Positions 42,701-51,393 of a stretch of DNA of 64,000 nt are shown one piece after another. A program made the position numbers and the translations under genes. The notes under the pieces were generated by a model. It ran no database searches, was not told the DNA's origin, and saw only the letters and a program-made list of their open reading frames with translations. Every line of letters begins with the position of its first letter. The first letter of the stretch is position 1. The stretch is from Pochonia chlamydosporia 170 (taxonomy: Eukaryota > Ascomycota > Sordariomycetes > Hypocreales > Clavicipitaceae): assembly GCF_001653235.2 (NCBI RefSeq), contig NW_019154050.1, positions 1 to 64,000 on the forward strand, given 5' to 3'.

Positions 42701-43612
42701 TTCGGTCCACCACGGCGCACTTCGGTTCCCCTTCCGGACAGGGCGACCGGCGGCGGTGGCTGCCGATTGGAGAAGGTCAACCAGTGCCGTAGCCAGATTG
42801 TCCAGCTCCGTGACTGTTGCATTGCCTTGTGGTATTCGGCGTATTCCCGCCAGAACGAGTTCTTTAAAGCGCTGCAGTTCGTCTTCAGTTGTAACCCGGA
42901 CTTTGCCCGGCACCTGGTAAGAGACTAGGGCAAAGTCCGGCAGTGTAAGGCAGAGGGTGAAATGGTCAGAACTAGTGGCAAGGTGATCTTCCACGACGGC
43001 AGCCGCCAGAGCAATGTTGGAGAAGGCTAGATCGATTGTGTTGCCGTGAGGGTTTGTGGGCACATCTGCAGTATTCAAGAGACTGAGACCGTTTTGGGCC
43101 GCCCAGGCGGCAATGTCTTCCCCACGGTCCTCTAATCTTCCCGTCTGCCAGGAGTAGTGCTTGGCATTGAAGTCGCCCGCCACCACGCACCTCTCCGGTG
43201 GCGACCACCCCAGCAGAATGTTTAGTGCGGTATCGTGAGAGGGTTGGCGGTAGAAGTTCACGATGGTCATTCCGTTGACTGTCACCCAAAGTATGTCGCG
43301 AATAAGTGCTGGTCGCGCCTGATCTGCCAAGATACGGGAGTTCTTGCGAATGTATGTCATGACCCTAGGCCGCGTATCGTTGCCGTCCCAGCTGTCCACA
43401 GGGGAGTACGTCTCGTACGCTGGATGCGTCTTTGTGAGGCATCGGGAGTTCTTTGCCTCGGTCCAAGGTTCTTGAAGAAGAACAATGTCGTGCTTTTCTG
43501 AATCGGCCAGTGCTAGAGCGCAGTCGTGGGCGGCCGGGATCTTGCCCACGTTCGCTTGGAAGACTTTCAACGCCTTCTTCTCATTGTTGTATGTTCTTGG
43601 CCGTCTACTCAT
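39708..43612 (-). CDS. LINE ORF2: endonuclease, reverse transcriptase, RNase H
   Basis: Starts at ATG 43612, which overlaps the ORF1 stop as ATGA. Domains in order: apurinic-like endonuclease (residues about 10-230; QANVGK, LLQEPW, AGDFNAKH, SSDHF), reverse transcriptase (about 440-720, with FGYADD near 41630), a connection region, RNase H (about 985-1110; VYSDGSLTE, DAEAKGALEGL, CLDNIAAA, GNEQADALAKAG), and a C-terminal Cys/His segment (CSCGRRKAPTHLFYC). The frame is open to the segment just before base 39948, where a 166-bp duplication and one N shift it. The true C-terminus (ending FFLEKICPRH, stop at 39708) lies in the second frame. The enzyme would nick target DNA and prime reverse transcription there. 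Confidence 0.88.
39782..40114. repeat. 166-bp tandem duplication around a single N
   Basis: 39782-39947 and 39949-40114 are near-identical copies of the LINE ORF2 3' coding region, separated by the one N at 39948. A few mismatches (for example GATCGCTGCGATCGG versus GATTACCCCGGTCGG) suggest that two different LINE copies were joined, most likely during assembly. Confidence 0.85.
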
Positions 43613-45282
43613 GGAGAGCACGGGTTGGTGTTTGCACGTCGCCGTTTAGGTGATGTCGGCAAAGGATGTCTTGACGCCGCCGCCGGTCCGAGCTCCATGG
43701 GGCGCATCGGGGAAGAGGACGGCAGGACCGGTAGGGTGCAAGTGAAGAAGTTACTCAGGTCCTGAGGGTTCACATGATCCCGAGGCGGCTCCATGACCGC
43801 CATTGGAGCACGCTGTTGTTCAGCCACGACCTCTGATGCCGGATGGTTGTTAGTTATCGCCTGAGAGGGCCGTGGTTGTTTAGCCTGGTGTTGTTGGAAG
43901 AGTTGAGAGCCCATCTGTCTGATCAATGCAAGCTGTTCTCTGGGGAGACGATGGAACAGACCATGGGCTCTCTTTGGCCGCGCCGGACATGTTGCGAGGT
44001 CCGCAGTGTGCGGCCCGAGGCAGTTGGCGCACTGCTCGGCGGCAGTACAGCTTTCGCTGTCGTGGTTGGTCTTTCCGCAGCGTTTGCATCGTGTTTGTCT
44101 GTTGCATGCATGTCGTGTGTGGTAATCCCAGCAGTTTTCACACTGCTTGGGAGGGTTGGTTCTTTCGATCAGCCTGGCTGGTCGGCTGGTGCCGAACAGA
44201 CTCCAAGACCTTTTTGTTGGCTCAAGGAAGGAAATGATAAGCGTTTTGTATGGAAGTTGTTCATTATCACGACGGGGGACTCGTACGCTGACCGGCGTGA
44301 GTCCCGTCTGGTGGTTGATCTCGTCATGGACAGCCGCATCGTAGTTCAGTTCGTTTCCATACAGGTCAGTGAGCCTACGAGGGCAGTTGTCTACAGCATA
44401 TGTGTACCATTTCTGGCTGGTCTCTACGGCTGTTGCGCCAAGGTCTTCAGCCCATTCTGCTTGGCGTTCTACGAGAAGATTGCGTGTAAGCTTGTCTATA
44501 GCACGTATGGCCCACCCAGTGTTCACTTGAAGCACTTGCGGGATTCGATTGAGTTCAATGCCGGTCTTGCTGGCAACATGAGCGCGGATGGCGTATCCGA
44601 TATGGATTCTGGCCGGGGCATTGGCATCCAGACGGACGAACACTCGGAGGTCCTCCCGTGGTGGGGCAGGAATCGCGGGTTGCCCTTGGCGATGTGTGAC
44701 AGCGGGTTTGCGTTGTGGGTAAACAGAAGTTGTGGTGGGCGATCGAGACGTAGAGGCGGTAGCATTGGCAGCGATGCTGCTATATGTCGGTGCAGAATTG
44801 TAATTGGCGTTAGAGAGTGCTTGTTTCCAAAATTTGAGAAAGCTGCTAGGAAACTGCTTCGCAAAATCGCGTTCCAGTCCGGTTGTGAATCCCTTGGCAG
44901 CCTCATTGAAGTGTGCACAGAATGTCCGGAAGACTTGAAGTTTGATGTTGTAGGCAGCGACTTGCTCGTTGACGAGCTCGTCGGCTGCTTCCGTGATGTC
45001 AATGGGTGACTGCTCCTCATGTATGGCCGGCGTAGGCAGTGCAGGGAAGTCGTCTAGCTGCTGTCCTTCCGCAATAGCAGCATTGCATATCCGGGTGAGT
45101 GGCGATGATGGCGTTTGGGCGGTCCTGCCGCGTGCAGGTGAAACGCCAATGTCGGTGACCTCGACGGGTGAGCTGTCTCGAAGAAGGGCTGCGCGGGCGC
45201 CCCGAGCTAAATTCTTAGGTGTATAAATGCCGAGATCGAACCAATCCGGCTCACCAGGCGGGCTGGAGGTGGCCGCCGCCAT
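43609..45282 (-). CDS. LINE ORF1: Gag-like RNA-binding protein
   Basis: About 557 residues from ATG 45282 (MAAATSSPPGEPDWFDLG); an in-frame start at 45345 would add 21 residues of weaker character. The N-terminal half is predicted helical and Ser/Thr-rich. The C-terminal part has three zinc knuckle-like motifs in a row (CENCWDYHTRHAC, CKRCGKTNHDSESC, CANCLGPHTADLATC), the usual ORF1 nucleic-acid-binding module of Tad-type elements. It would coat the element RNA in the cytoplasm. The stop TGA (43611-43609) overlaps the ORF2 start, suggesting ORF2 translation by termination-reinitiation. No internal breaks. Confidence 0.88.
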   Translation of the reverse strand: MAAATSSPPGEPDWFDLGIYTPKNLARGARAALLRDSSPVEVTDIGVSPARGRTAQTPSSPLTRICNAAIAEGQQLDDFPALPTPAIHEEQSPIDITEAADELVNEQVAAYNIKLQVFRTFCAHFNEAAKGFTTGLERDFAKQFPSSFLKFWKQALSNANYNSAPTYSSIAANATASTSRSPTTTSVYPQRKPAVTHRQGQPAIPAPPREDLRVFVRLDANAPARIHIGYAIRAHVASKTGIELNRIPQVLQVNTGWAIRAIDKLTRNLLVERQAEWAEDLGATAVETSQKWYTYAVDNCPRRLTDLYGNELNYDAAVHDEINHQTGLTPVSVRVPRRDNEQLPYKTLIISFLEPTKRSWSLFGTSRPARLIERTNPPKQCENCWDYHTRHACNRQTRCKRCGKTNHDSESCTAAEQCANCLGPHTADLATCPARPKRAHGLFHRLPREQLALIRQMGSQLFQQHQAKQPRPSQAITNNHPASEVVAEQQRAPMAVMEPPRDHVNPQDLSNFFTCTLPVLPSSSPMRPMELGPAAASRHPLPTSPKRRRANTNPCSP

Positions 45283-45479
45283 CACCGCCGCCGCAGTTGC
45301 GCAGCGCCCAGAAATTGAGGTTTTATGTGATGTTAAGCAAATCAATAATAATTACGAGTACTTTCTTAACAGTACGTGCCAAGAAAGTAATAATACAAGG
45401 GAAGGCGTTGAAATGAATGTAATTGATGTATTTAGGTGGATTTAGGGTAGGTTTTGGGGATAGTTCCTGACACGGTATT

Positions 45480-45890
45480 TCAGCGGTTGGCAGGGCGTAT
45501 TTTTGCACGAAATTGATCTTTCGAGACACTTAAATACCCTGGCCAGCAACGCCGATCACCCCACAATTCATTACACTATTACGCGACTGAGCGACAATGA
45601 ACTGGCACTTGCCGAGTCAAAGTGGCTATTGGACGGCGAGGACAGCGCCAGCGAGGGGGGTGATTTAGTGCTGCAGCAGCCGGGGGAGAGTTAATGACGA
45701 AATGTGAAAGTGAGGCCGAATAGGCCTGATCCGGTGAACAGTCTCCAAAGTGCACTTGTACATACATGTGTACATCCACTCCACTCAACTTGGAAATGTA
45801 TAACATCCACCAAGTAGAGGTCTGATATGTAGCACATCCACTCGACTTGGCCCAAATGTGGATGGGTGTAGTGGTTTCGAGCCTTGACTG
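45480..45890 (+). mobile_element. 3' end fragment of a hAT-like element
   Basis: The segment ends TGTAGTGGTTTCGAGCCTTG ACTG at 45890, resembling the right terminal repeat of hAT-B (TGTAGTGACTTTGAACCCTG). It is preceded by typical subterminal CATCCACT/TGTACAT repeats and a 63-residue ORF tail (45503-45694) that I cannot place. The left boundary is a guess, and the rest of the element is missing. Confidence 0.4.
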
Positions 45891-45976
45891 CGCTTGCTTT
45901 GAATGAGCGACTTGATCTTGACATCTACAATGCCCATGTATGGTTGAACCTGACGTTTCCATCAGTTACGTGATGT

Positions 45977-46705
45977 CAGTGATCGGAATGGTCTGGTCTG
46001 ACTTGGTCTTGGTCTGGTCTAGACCGCCAAGCCTTGGTTTGGTCTGACGATTTCTCGAGACCATGGTCTAACCGGTCTTAAGGTATGGTCTTAATGGTCT
46101 GCTATAAATAGGTCCGGCTAAAATGCGGGTGGCTGAGTTTTCAACTAATACGGTTAGAGCAGCTGTATCGAGCCAGACCCCCATCTGCCTCAGCACCCGC
46201 CCGGCCCTGTTAGGGACGCTTCACGGCTCACCTTTCGTAGCTCCTTTCATTCGCTTTTTACCTTAAAGTAACTCGTAGTTGTACAGTAGGTAATGCCAAA
46301 TTGTAATACATTAATGAATAGTACAAAAATAGCCTTTCCTTTTGTCGCACTGAACGTGCTCAAAAAATGAGAAATTGTTGCGTTGTTTAACTTTTTCTAA
46401 GTTGTTCTAGGGTGGCGGCCTGCCCCCATCCCACAACAGATTTAACGTACGCAGCTGGATTACCAACAGTTATTTCATGTGGCTCAACAAAGATCATCCA
46501 TGCAGTATTTGCGACAATATTTCTTCTTGCACTACTTCAACCTCATTCTTCGTGGGATTCTAACATGCCTAGAGGGATTTCCTAAACGGGTTAGCCTTAT
46601 TGGTCTTCTTGGTCTAACCGGTCTGACGGATTTGTAGACCAAAGTGGCTTGGTCTGGTCTGGTCTGGGGGTCAGACCAGACCAGACCAGACCATTCCGAT
46701 CACTG
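45977..46705. mobile_element. Non-autonomous hAT element, 729 bp
   Basis: Ends CAGTGATCGGAATGGTCTGG and its complement, flanked by a perfect 8-bp duplication CGTGATGT (45969-45976 and 46706-46713). Both subterminal regions are dense in GGTCTGGTCT/AGACCAGACC arrays that could fold into long hairpins. No transposase ORF. It must depend on a hAT transposase in trans; the CAGACCG-rich ends of hAT-A are similar in style, but their terminal repeats differ. Confidence 0.93.
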
Positions 46706-47025
46706 CGTGATGTCGCAGCTCACACAGCTTGGCTGCATAATAAAGTGATGTATTTCGTACCTCAAGCTGCAAAATGTTCTCAATTCCGTGTTAATATCCT
46801 GCCGATCGATGCAGAATCGCGACGGCTCTACGGTCGTACTTACTCCCTGGTATGCGCTAACCATCTACCATCTATCAAAAGGGAAGGAAACCATACCTCA
46901 TATGGGTGTTCCCCGATTTTGCCATGTGGTTTCGGCTTCACAGGCGGCCCACAGTAACCAGTCGAAGCTCCTGATAAATTATGTCGTATTAACAACAGCG
47001 GCCTCCAGCTCAAAGACTGTGGTTT

Positions 47026-47345
47026 CCACGTAGTGGGTCAAAACCTGTCAACATTAAGGCTGAAAGGTCCCACCAATCTGACAGTTCTGAAGCATTAAAT
47101 TGCTCAGATAGACTGTTTGTCGCATATCAGGCCTGCCCTGAATCGCAGCTCATGGAAACTGAGCGTTAATATCAGTAACAGCAGCTGCTACTGCCTAATC
47201 TAGCAAAAGGTTTCTTTGGGTTCCCGTGCAGCTCTTAATGGAGTGCTTGCTCCTCAGATAATTCTCACTCAATATAATTGGCACCTTCGCTGCCGTCATA
47301 CTCGATCTCATGTGACCCCACAGTTGTGTGACACTGTTTTTTGTC
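47026..47345 (+). repeat. Helitron-like non-autonomous repeat, copy B
   Basis: Shares TGGGTCAAAACCTGTCAAC (47036) and CTCTTAATGGAGTGCTTGCTCC (47232, in two pieces) plus about 110 following bases with copy A at 27720-28177. The middle is diverged. The Helitron 3' terminal block is not present after 47345, so the copy is truncated or diverges there. Confidence 0.6.
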
Positions 47346-48254
47346 GTCACAACAATCCCTTTGTTTTACATATGAAAGGTTGGACCAGGCATGGCTGGTC
47401 GCTGGTCGAAAACGCTACTGCGTGCTGTGACGATCATAGCCCTGTCAAAACAGGGCTGTGGAGGCAGCGTGCGTGTGAAACCCTGCCCTCGGTAACGTGC
47501 CGAGATCATCGAGACAAATTCTGGGTTCGGAGACATGCTATCAACCTTCCTCTGGAAATAGGTGTCCGAAAGTCCACAAGGATACCAATGTGTCAAGGCT
47601 TTAATCCTTGAGCAGCAATTGGCCAGTTTCGGGTTAGCGGTACCGCATTAGACAGTGGGCCGTAGCTAGCTTCCTCATTAGTTCATCGAGCCTGAAACCG
47701 AGCCCACTGCACTAACGATGCACTGCGAGTAAGGACAGCAAAGCCTTCTGGTATGTCAACGGATGATTACTGAGTAGCGCATGGATGCTGGGGATCTATT
47801 GTGCCGGATTTCTGCGCGGAAATCTGGTTAAAAACATTATGCTAGCCACGATAATGAATCGCCAGAAAGATGCTCAAGCGAATGCTGGTACAATTGAGTG
47901 GTAAGGCCATTATATAGACAACTCTTTCCAGCGATTTAACAGTATTCATATTTGTCAATGAAACAACGCCTCCAAACTTGTAGAAGTTTACCAATGCCAC
48001 ACAGTCAGCTACGTTAATGAAAACGAATTTCACCAACTTGTTACCCTTTCAACGCTTGCTTCTTCATATACCTAGTGTCAAGACGACTCGGTGTGCGACT
48101 TGGCCGCTTCTTAAACTTGGTTTTAGTTCGCACTCTTCCTCCCTATTACGTGGTCTTAGTGGTAAATAGCCGCCTCTCTATTACTAAATCCATTCATTGC
48201 TTGTGCAGGTCACGAGTTTGTTTTCATATATTTTCCTCCCTGAGCCTATTCAAG
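47346..48254. other. Spacer upstream of the 48255 gene
   Basis: No recognisable gene or element ends. The last 150 bp are pyrimidine-rich and probably promoter and leader of the downstream gene. Confidence 0.35.
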
Positions 48255-48840
48255 ATGAAGAATTCCGAAATCCTCGCACTTGCCATGGCTGTTTCGGCGC
48301 ATTTGACGTCTCGGCTTCCTGCTGATGCGGTAGATGAAAGGCGTGAAGACCAACGTAAGTCCATGCCTAAACAGAATTTGCTCCTTGGACGGTATCTAAC
48401 ACGACATAGCGCTGTCTGTAGGGCCTAATCCTGTTGAAACATGCGAAGCGCGCGGTGATAAAGGATCCAATAACGGAAACTACAACGCAGAAAATAGAAA
48501 CGAAGCTACGAGGGCCAGCAACGGGATCAACGTCATCCGCAGTATAGGCAGTGGGCACAATGGCCAAGCGAACAAAGGAATAAAGGTCAGCGCGCAGAAT
48601 AGGCACAATCAGGTTGCCGTGCCATTCCTGTCCTTCGATAGCGTTGGCAAGTTCCTTCAGGATCGCGATGTCGTGTATGTCCTCGTCACGCGGGATGAAG
48701 AGGCGGCTGAGGCTCCGGCAGCGGATGGAGATGTTACCGATGGCTCTAATGTGCTCACAGCGCAGATGAAAAGGAAAGAAGATGCTGCCTCTCAGGCTAC
48801 CCCTGATGCTGAAGACCCACGGGGGCGGTGCGCCATTTGA
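48255..48840 (+). CDS. Possible small secreted protein, two exons
   Basis: Exon 1 is 48255-48354 and exon 2 is 48422-48840. The 67-nt intron has a GTAAGT donor, a TCTAAC branch and a GTAG acceptor, and splicing gives one open frame of 172 residues. The N-terminus (MKNSEILALAMAVSAHLTS) resembles a signal peptide with a weak hydrophobic core and plausible cleavage after Ala-Asp-Ala. The mature part is Asn/Gly-rich, then has a block with VPFLSFDSVGKFLQDRD, and ends with an acidic, Ala-rich tail. Only two cysteines. I recognise no family. An antisense ORF (48367-48924, 185 aa) covers the same DNA and is the main alternative. Its 3' flank is partly duplicated at 55510-55660. The consensus intron is the best evidence that this strand is used. 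Confidence 0.5.
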
Positions 48841-48964
48841 AGCGGCGCGGGTTGCTGGTAAGAAGGGAGTCATGGTGTCGGATAAGGCTGCCTCTGTCGA
48901 CTGAACAAGCAGATTCAGTGTCATGACATCGTCATGATAACTACATTAATGGAATATAGTTTGT

Positions 48965-49142
48965 AGGAAAAGCAATTATGAGGGGTAAAACGTTCGGACG
49001 AAAGGAAGATATTTTGTATTTAAAAGGACCACTGCAACAGTTTGGTAAAATGGGGGAAGAACAGACAAGCAAGTATAGAGGCAATCGAGCTCAGTGTCTA
49101 AGTAGTAAACTAAAATCGGAACTTCATAACGCAACACATGGA
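48965..49142 (+). repeat. Dispersed repeat, copy 1 (3' of the 48255 gene)
   Basis: Begins AAAAGCAATTATGAGGGGTAA and resembles 55513-55660 over about 150 bp (shared GTTCGGACGAAA, GAAGAT, GGAAC and TAACGC blocks). No known element. It may be an old duplication of the gene's flank. Confidence 0.6.
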
Positions 49143-49747
49143 TCTGACGAACGAATTTTCGAGTAGACAGTTCCGATGTTAAGTTGGGCCAGCATCATGC
49201 TTTTTCTCGTGCACACCTTCCTGGAAATATCAGAATGCTCCAAAGTGAGGGTGTTAGGGCTGGAACCGTTTTTACTTGCGTTGTACCTCCCTGTGAGCTC
49301 AGCGACTTGGCTGCCGCGGGTTCAAGTCACGACTTCCCGTGGAGGAGGAGCTGGGTGGGGCCTGGAACAAGCAGCAATTCACAATGGGCTTCAGCTCTCG
49401 GGCAGGCCCTTACGACGGTGTCTGCTACACCGTCAGCACGTTCTCACAGACCGCACGGGACGCACATCTTGCTACCGCATTTGCGATGCAGTCCGAACTG
49501 CTCGTGGTTTGGCTGTTTGCTCTCCAACGCGCCTTTGCATCATCGACCTGCTCTTCCACCGAGTGTTTCACTCATAAGAGGACAGCAAGCCATTTGCAGA
49601 TGTCTGCTGTCACTGTCGGCAGCTGCGATCTTATATCTTTGATCTTCGCATCTTCCTCTAAGATCTGTGATCTTGTAACTTCGATCGAAGATCCCCTGGT
49701 AAAACAGCTACTCTTACTGTTGACTTGATATGACTGAGGCATCAAGA
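49143..49747. other. Spacer before copia element
   Basis: No gene assigned. GTGAGCTCAGC and GGGTTCAAGTC around 49290-49330 look like tRNA A/B boxes but are too close together for a tRNA. Several long overlapping ORFs across 49176-49728 are not protein-like. GATCTT repeats at 49625-49690. Confidence 0.3.
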
Positions 49748-49870
49748 TGTTGTTTAGGTAACACTTGCAAGTGGTGAGTCACTGCCTAGTGGCACGTCCG
49801 TGCCACTAGGCATATATGTATGAGAGAGCTGTCATCCAGAATTGAATAGAAGATAAGTTCAATCGCAACA
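49748..49870 (+). repeat. 5' LTR of copia element (about 123 bp)
   Basis: Runs from TGTTGTTTAGG to ...ATCGCAACA, giving TGTTG...CAACA ends. It contains a strong palindrome around CCTAGTGGCACGTCCGTGCC and a TATATATG box, the usual promoter layout of short fungal copia LTRs. It is followed immediately by a primer-binding site. Confidence 0.75.
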
Positions 49871-49885
49871 GGTTATGAGCCCGGT
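49871..49885 (+). other. Primer-binding site (half tRNA-iMet type)
   Basis: GGTTATGAGCCCGGT directly follows the LTR. It is complementary to the anticodon region of initiator tRNA-Met, the internal-fragment primer known from many copia elements. Confidence 0.7.
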
Positions 49886-50462
49886 CGCCTTTATTGTGCT
49901 TCCGGTGCACGATTGAACTCAGAATATAAGAAAAAATTTTCGTCAGGAATCGACGATTGGCACCAAAAGACCCGGCACTATCGGCAAGAAAGACTACAAA
50001 GGAACTATCCTTGATGGGAGAGACTCTTTCGACAGCTGGACGATGGATCTTGAAGACAGTCTGTTGAGTGACGATCTCATGAGCTACGTCACCGGTGAGG
50101 CAACACCGGAATCGTCAGGCTTGTCAACTCCAGGAGAGAAGAGCGCAGCGGACATCAAAAATATGTCTCTTGCGAGAATGAAGATACGACAGAGTATCGA
50201 CCAGATCCACAGGAACTCAGTTAATCACCTCGTCGATCCACGAGCGATTTACCAGTCCCTTGCAAACCGATACGCCGCATCGAACAAAGCACGCCTTCGG
50301 CAGCTGATCCGGATGATGTACGACGTTAGTACACAGACTCATAGAACTGTGCAGGAGAAGGTTGACGACCTAAAACGTCTCCGAGCTCAGATCAATTGCC
50401 AAGACAAAGATATCGTCATCCATGAGCAGCTCTTGATTTGCTTCCTGCAAATGAGTATGGAC

Positions 50463-50673
50463 CAGGGCTCCCAATAGTCCGGGCTGTTTGGACTAATAGT
50501 CCAAAGTTTGTTTGACAACCCTCTTTTCTCCATTATGAAACTGATGAAGATGAATATCAGCCAGTCGTATGCTGTTGTTTGTTGCTTTTAATAGATTCAT
50601 CACGGTGTTGTCCGGGGCAATGATGCAAAACGTGGACTAATAGTCCAGACTGTTTGGGCTATTGGGAGCCCTG
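50463..50673 (+). mobile_element. hAT-type MITE 1 (211 bp)
   Basis: Ends CAGGGCTCCCAATAGTCC and its complement, flanked by a perfect 8-bp duplication GTATGGAC (50455-50462 and 50674-50681). Inverted repeats extend about 40 bp with the motif GGACTAATAGTCC. Homologous to MITE 2 in reverse orientation. Confidence 0.95.
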
Positions 50674-51182
50674 GTATGGACGATGCCTTCGACACAACAA
50701 TCGAGATCCTGAATGCCTCGACAGATTCCCTAACAATGGAAAAAGTGCAGAGCGCTCTGGAAAGCAAGGAGTTGGAACTCATTGATGTAACAATCAAGGG
50801 AGAAACTGCACAGTTTGCGGGCCGCCGCCGGAATGCACGGAACAGGAAAGCCAAGGGGAACAATGGGTCCAAGATATTGGATAGTGGCGATGATAGTAAA
50901 AAGGAGTATCTGAAGGAGGCAGGGGGATGCTGGTGTTGTGGAGGAATGCACTTCAAGCATGACTGTGCAATCTGGCACCAGACAAAAGCAGGGAAGGCTT
51001 CGCTAGCTTCTGAAAAAGGGAAGGCGGGAGTGGCTCCAGAAGGCAAAGAGAAGGCAAACGCAACGAGGATGCTTGAAGACAGTGGTAGTGAATCTGAGAA
51101 ATCTGCCTACTTGTTCCGTGGCACAAAAGTGACAGCTCCCCCACAATGGTATCTTGACAGCTGTGCCTCCGTCCACATTACC

Positions 51183-51393
51183 CAGGGCTCCCAATAGTCC
51201 AGACTGTTTGGACTAATAGTCCACGTTTTGCATCGTTACCCTGGACAACACTATGATGAATTTATTTATAGCAACGAATAACAGCAAATGAGTGGCTGAT
51301 ATTCACGTTCATCAGTTTCAGGATAAAGAAAAAAGGGTTTTCAAATAAACTTTGGGCTATTAGTCCAAACAGTCTGGACTATTGGGAGCCCTG
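51183..51393 (-). mobile_element. hAT-type MITE 2 (211 bp)
   Basis: Same ends (CAGGGCTCCCAATAGTCC) and length as MITE 1, opposite orientation, flanked by a perfect 8-bp duplication ACATTACC (51175-51182 and 51394-51401). The internal sequence is clearly similar but diverged, so the two are separate insertions of one family. Confidence 0.95.

Larger units (their letters stand above)
39708..45345 (-). mobile_element. Tad-like non-LTR retrotransposon (LINE), nearly complete
   Basis: Two ORFs on the minus strand: ORF1 (Gag-like with zinc knuckles, 43609-45282) and ORF2 (endonuclease, RT, RNase H, 39708-43612). The arrangement and RNase H after RT match the Tad clade of fungal LINEs. The 5' UTR probably extends a little beyond 45345. 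No poly-A or clear target duplication was found at the 3' side. Apart from a local duplication at a single N near 39948, both ORFs are open, so the copy looks young. Confidence 0.9.

Noticed and set aside
43843..45009. 388-codon plus-strand ORF opposite LINE ORF1
   Set aside because: Shadow of ORF1; the minus strand has zinc knuckles and the correct LINE layout.
45430..45460. TTTAGGG-like sequence as telomeric repeat
   Set aside because: Only one or two units; not a telomere array.
48367..48924. 185-codon antisense ORF over the small two-exon gene
   Set aside because: Not fully excluded, but the plus strand has a consensus intron whose splicing extends a frame, which is stronger evidence. 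Mentioned as the alternative in the CDS entry.
49285..49335. tRNA-like A and B boxes, possible SINE head or tRNA gene
   Set aside because: The boxes are only about 16 bp apart and no acceptor stem can be paired; too weak to call.
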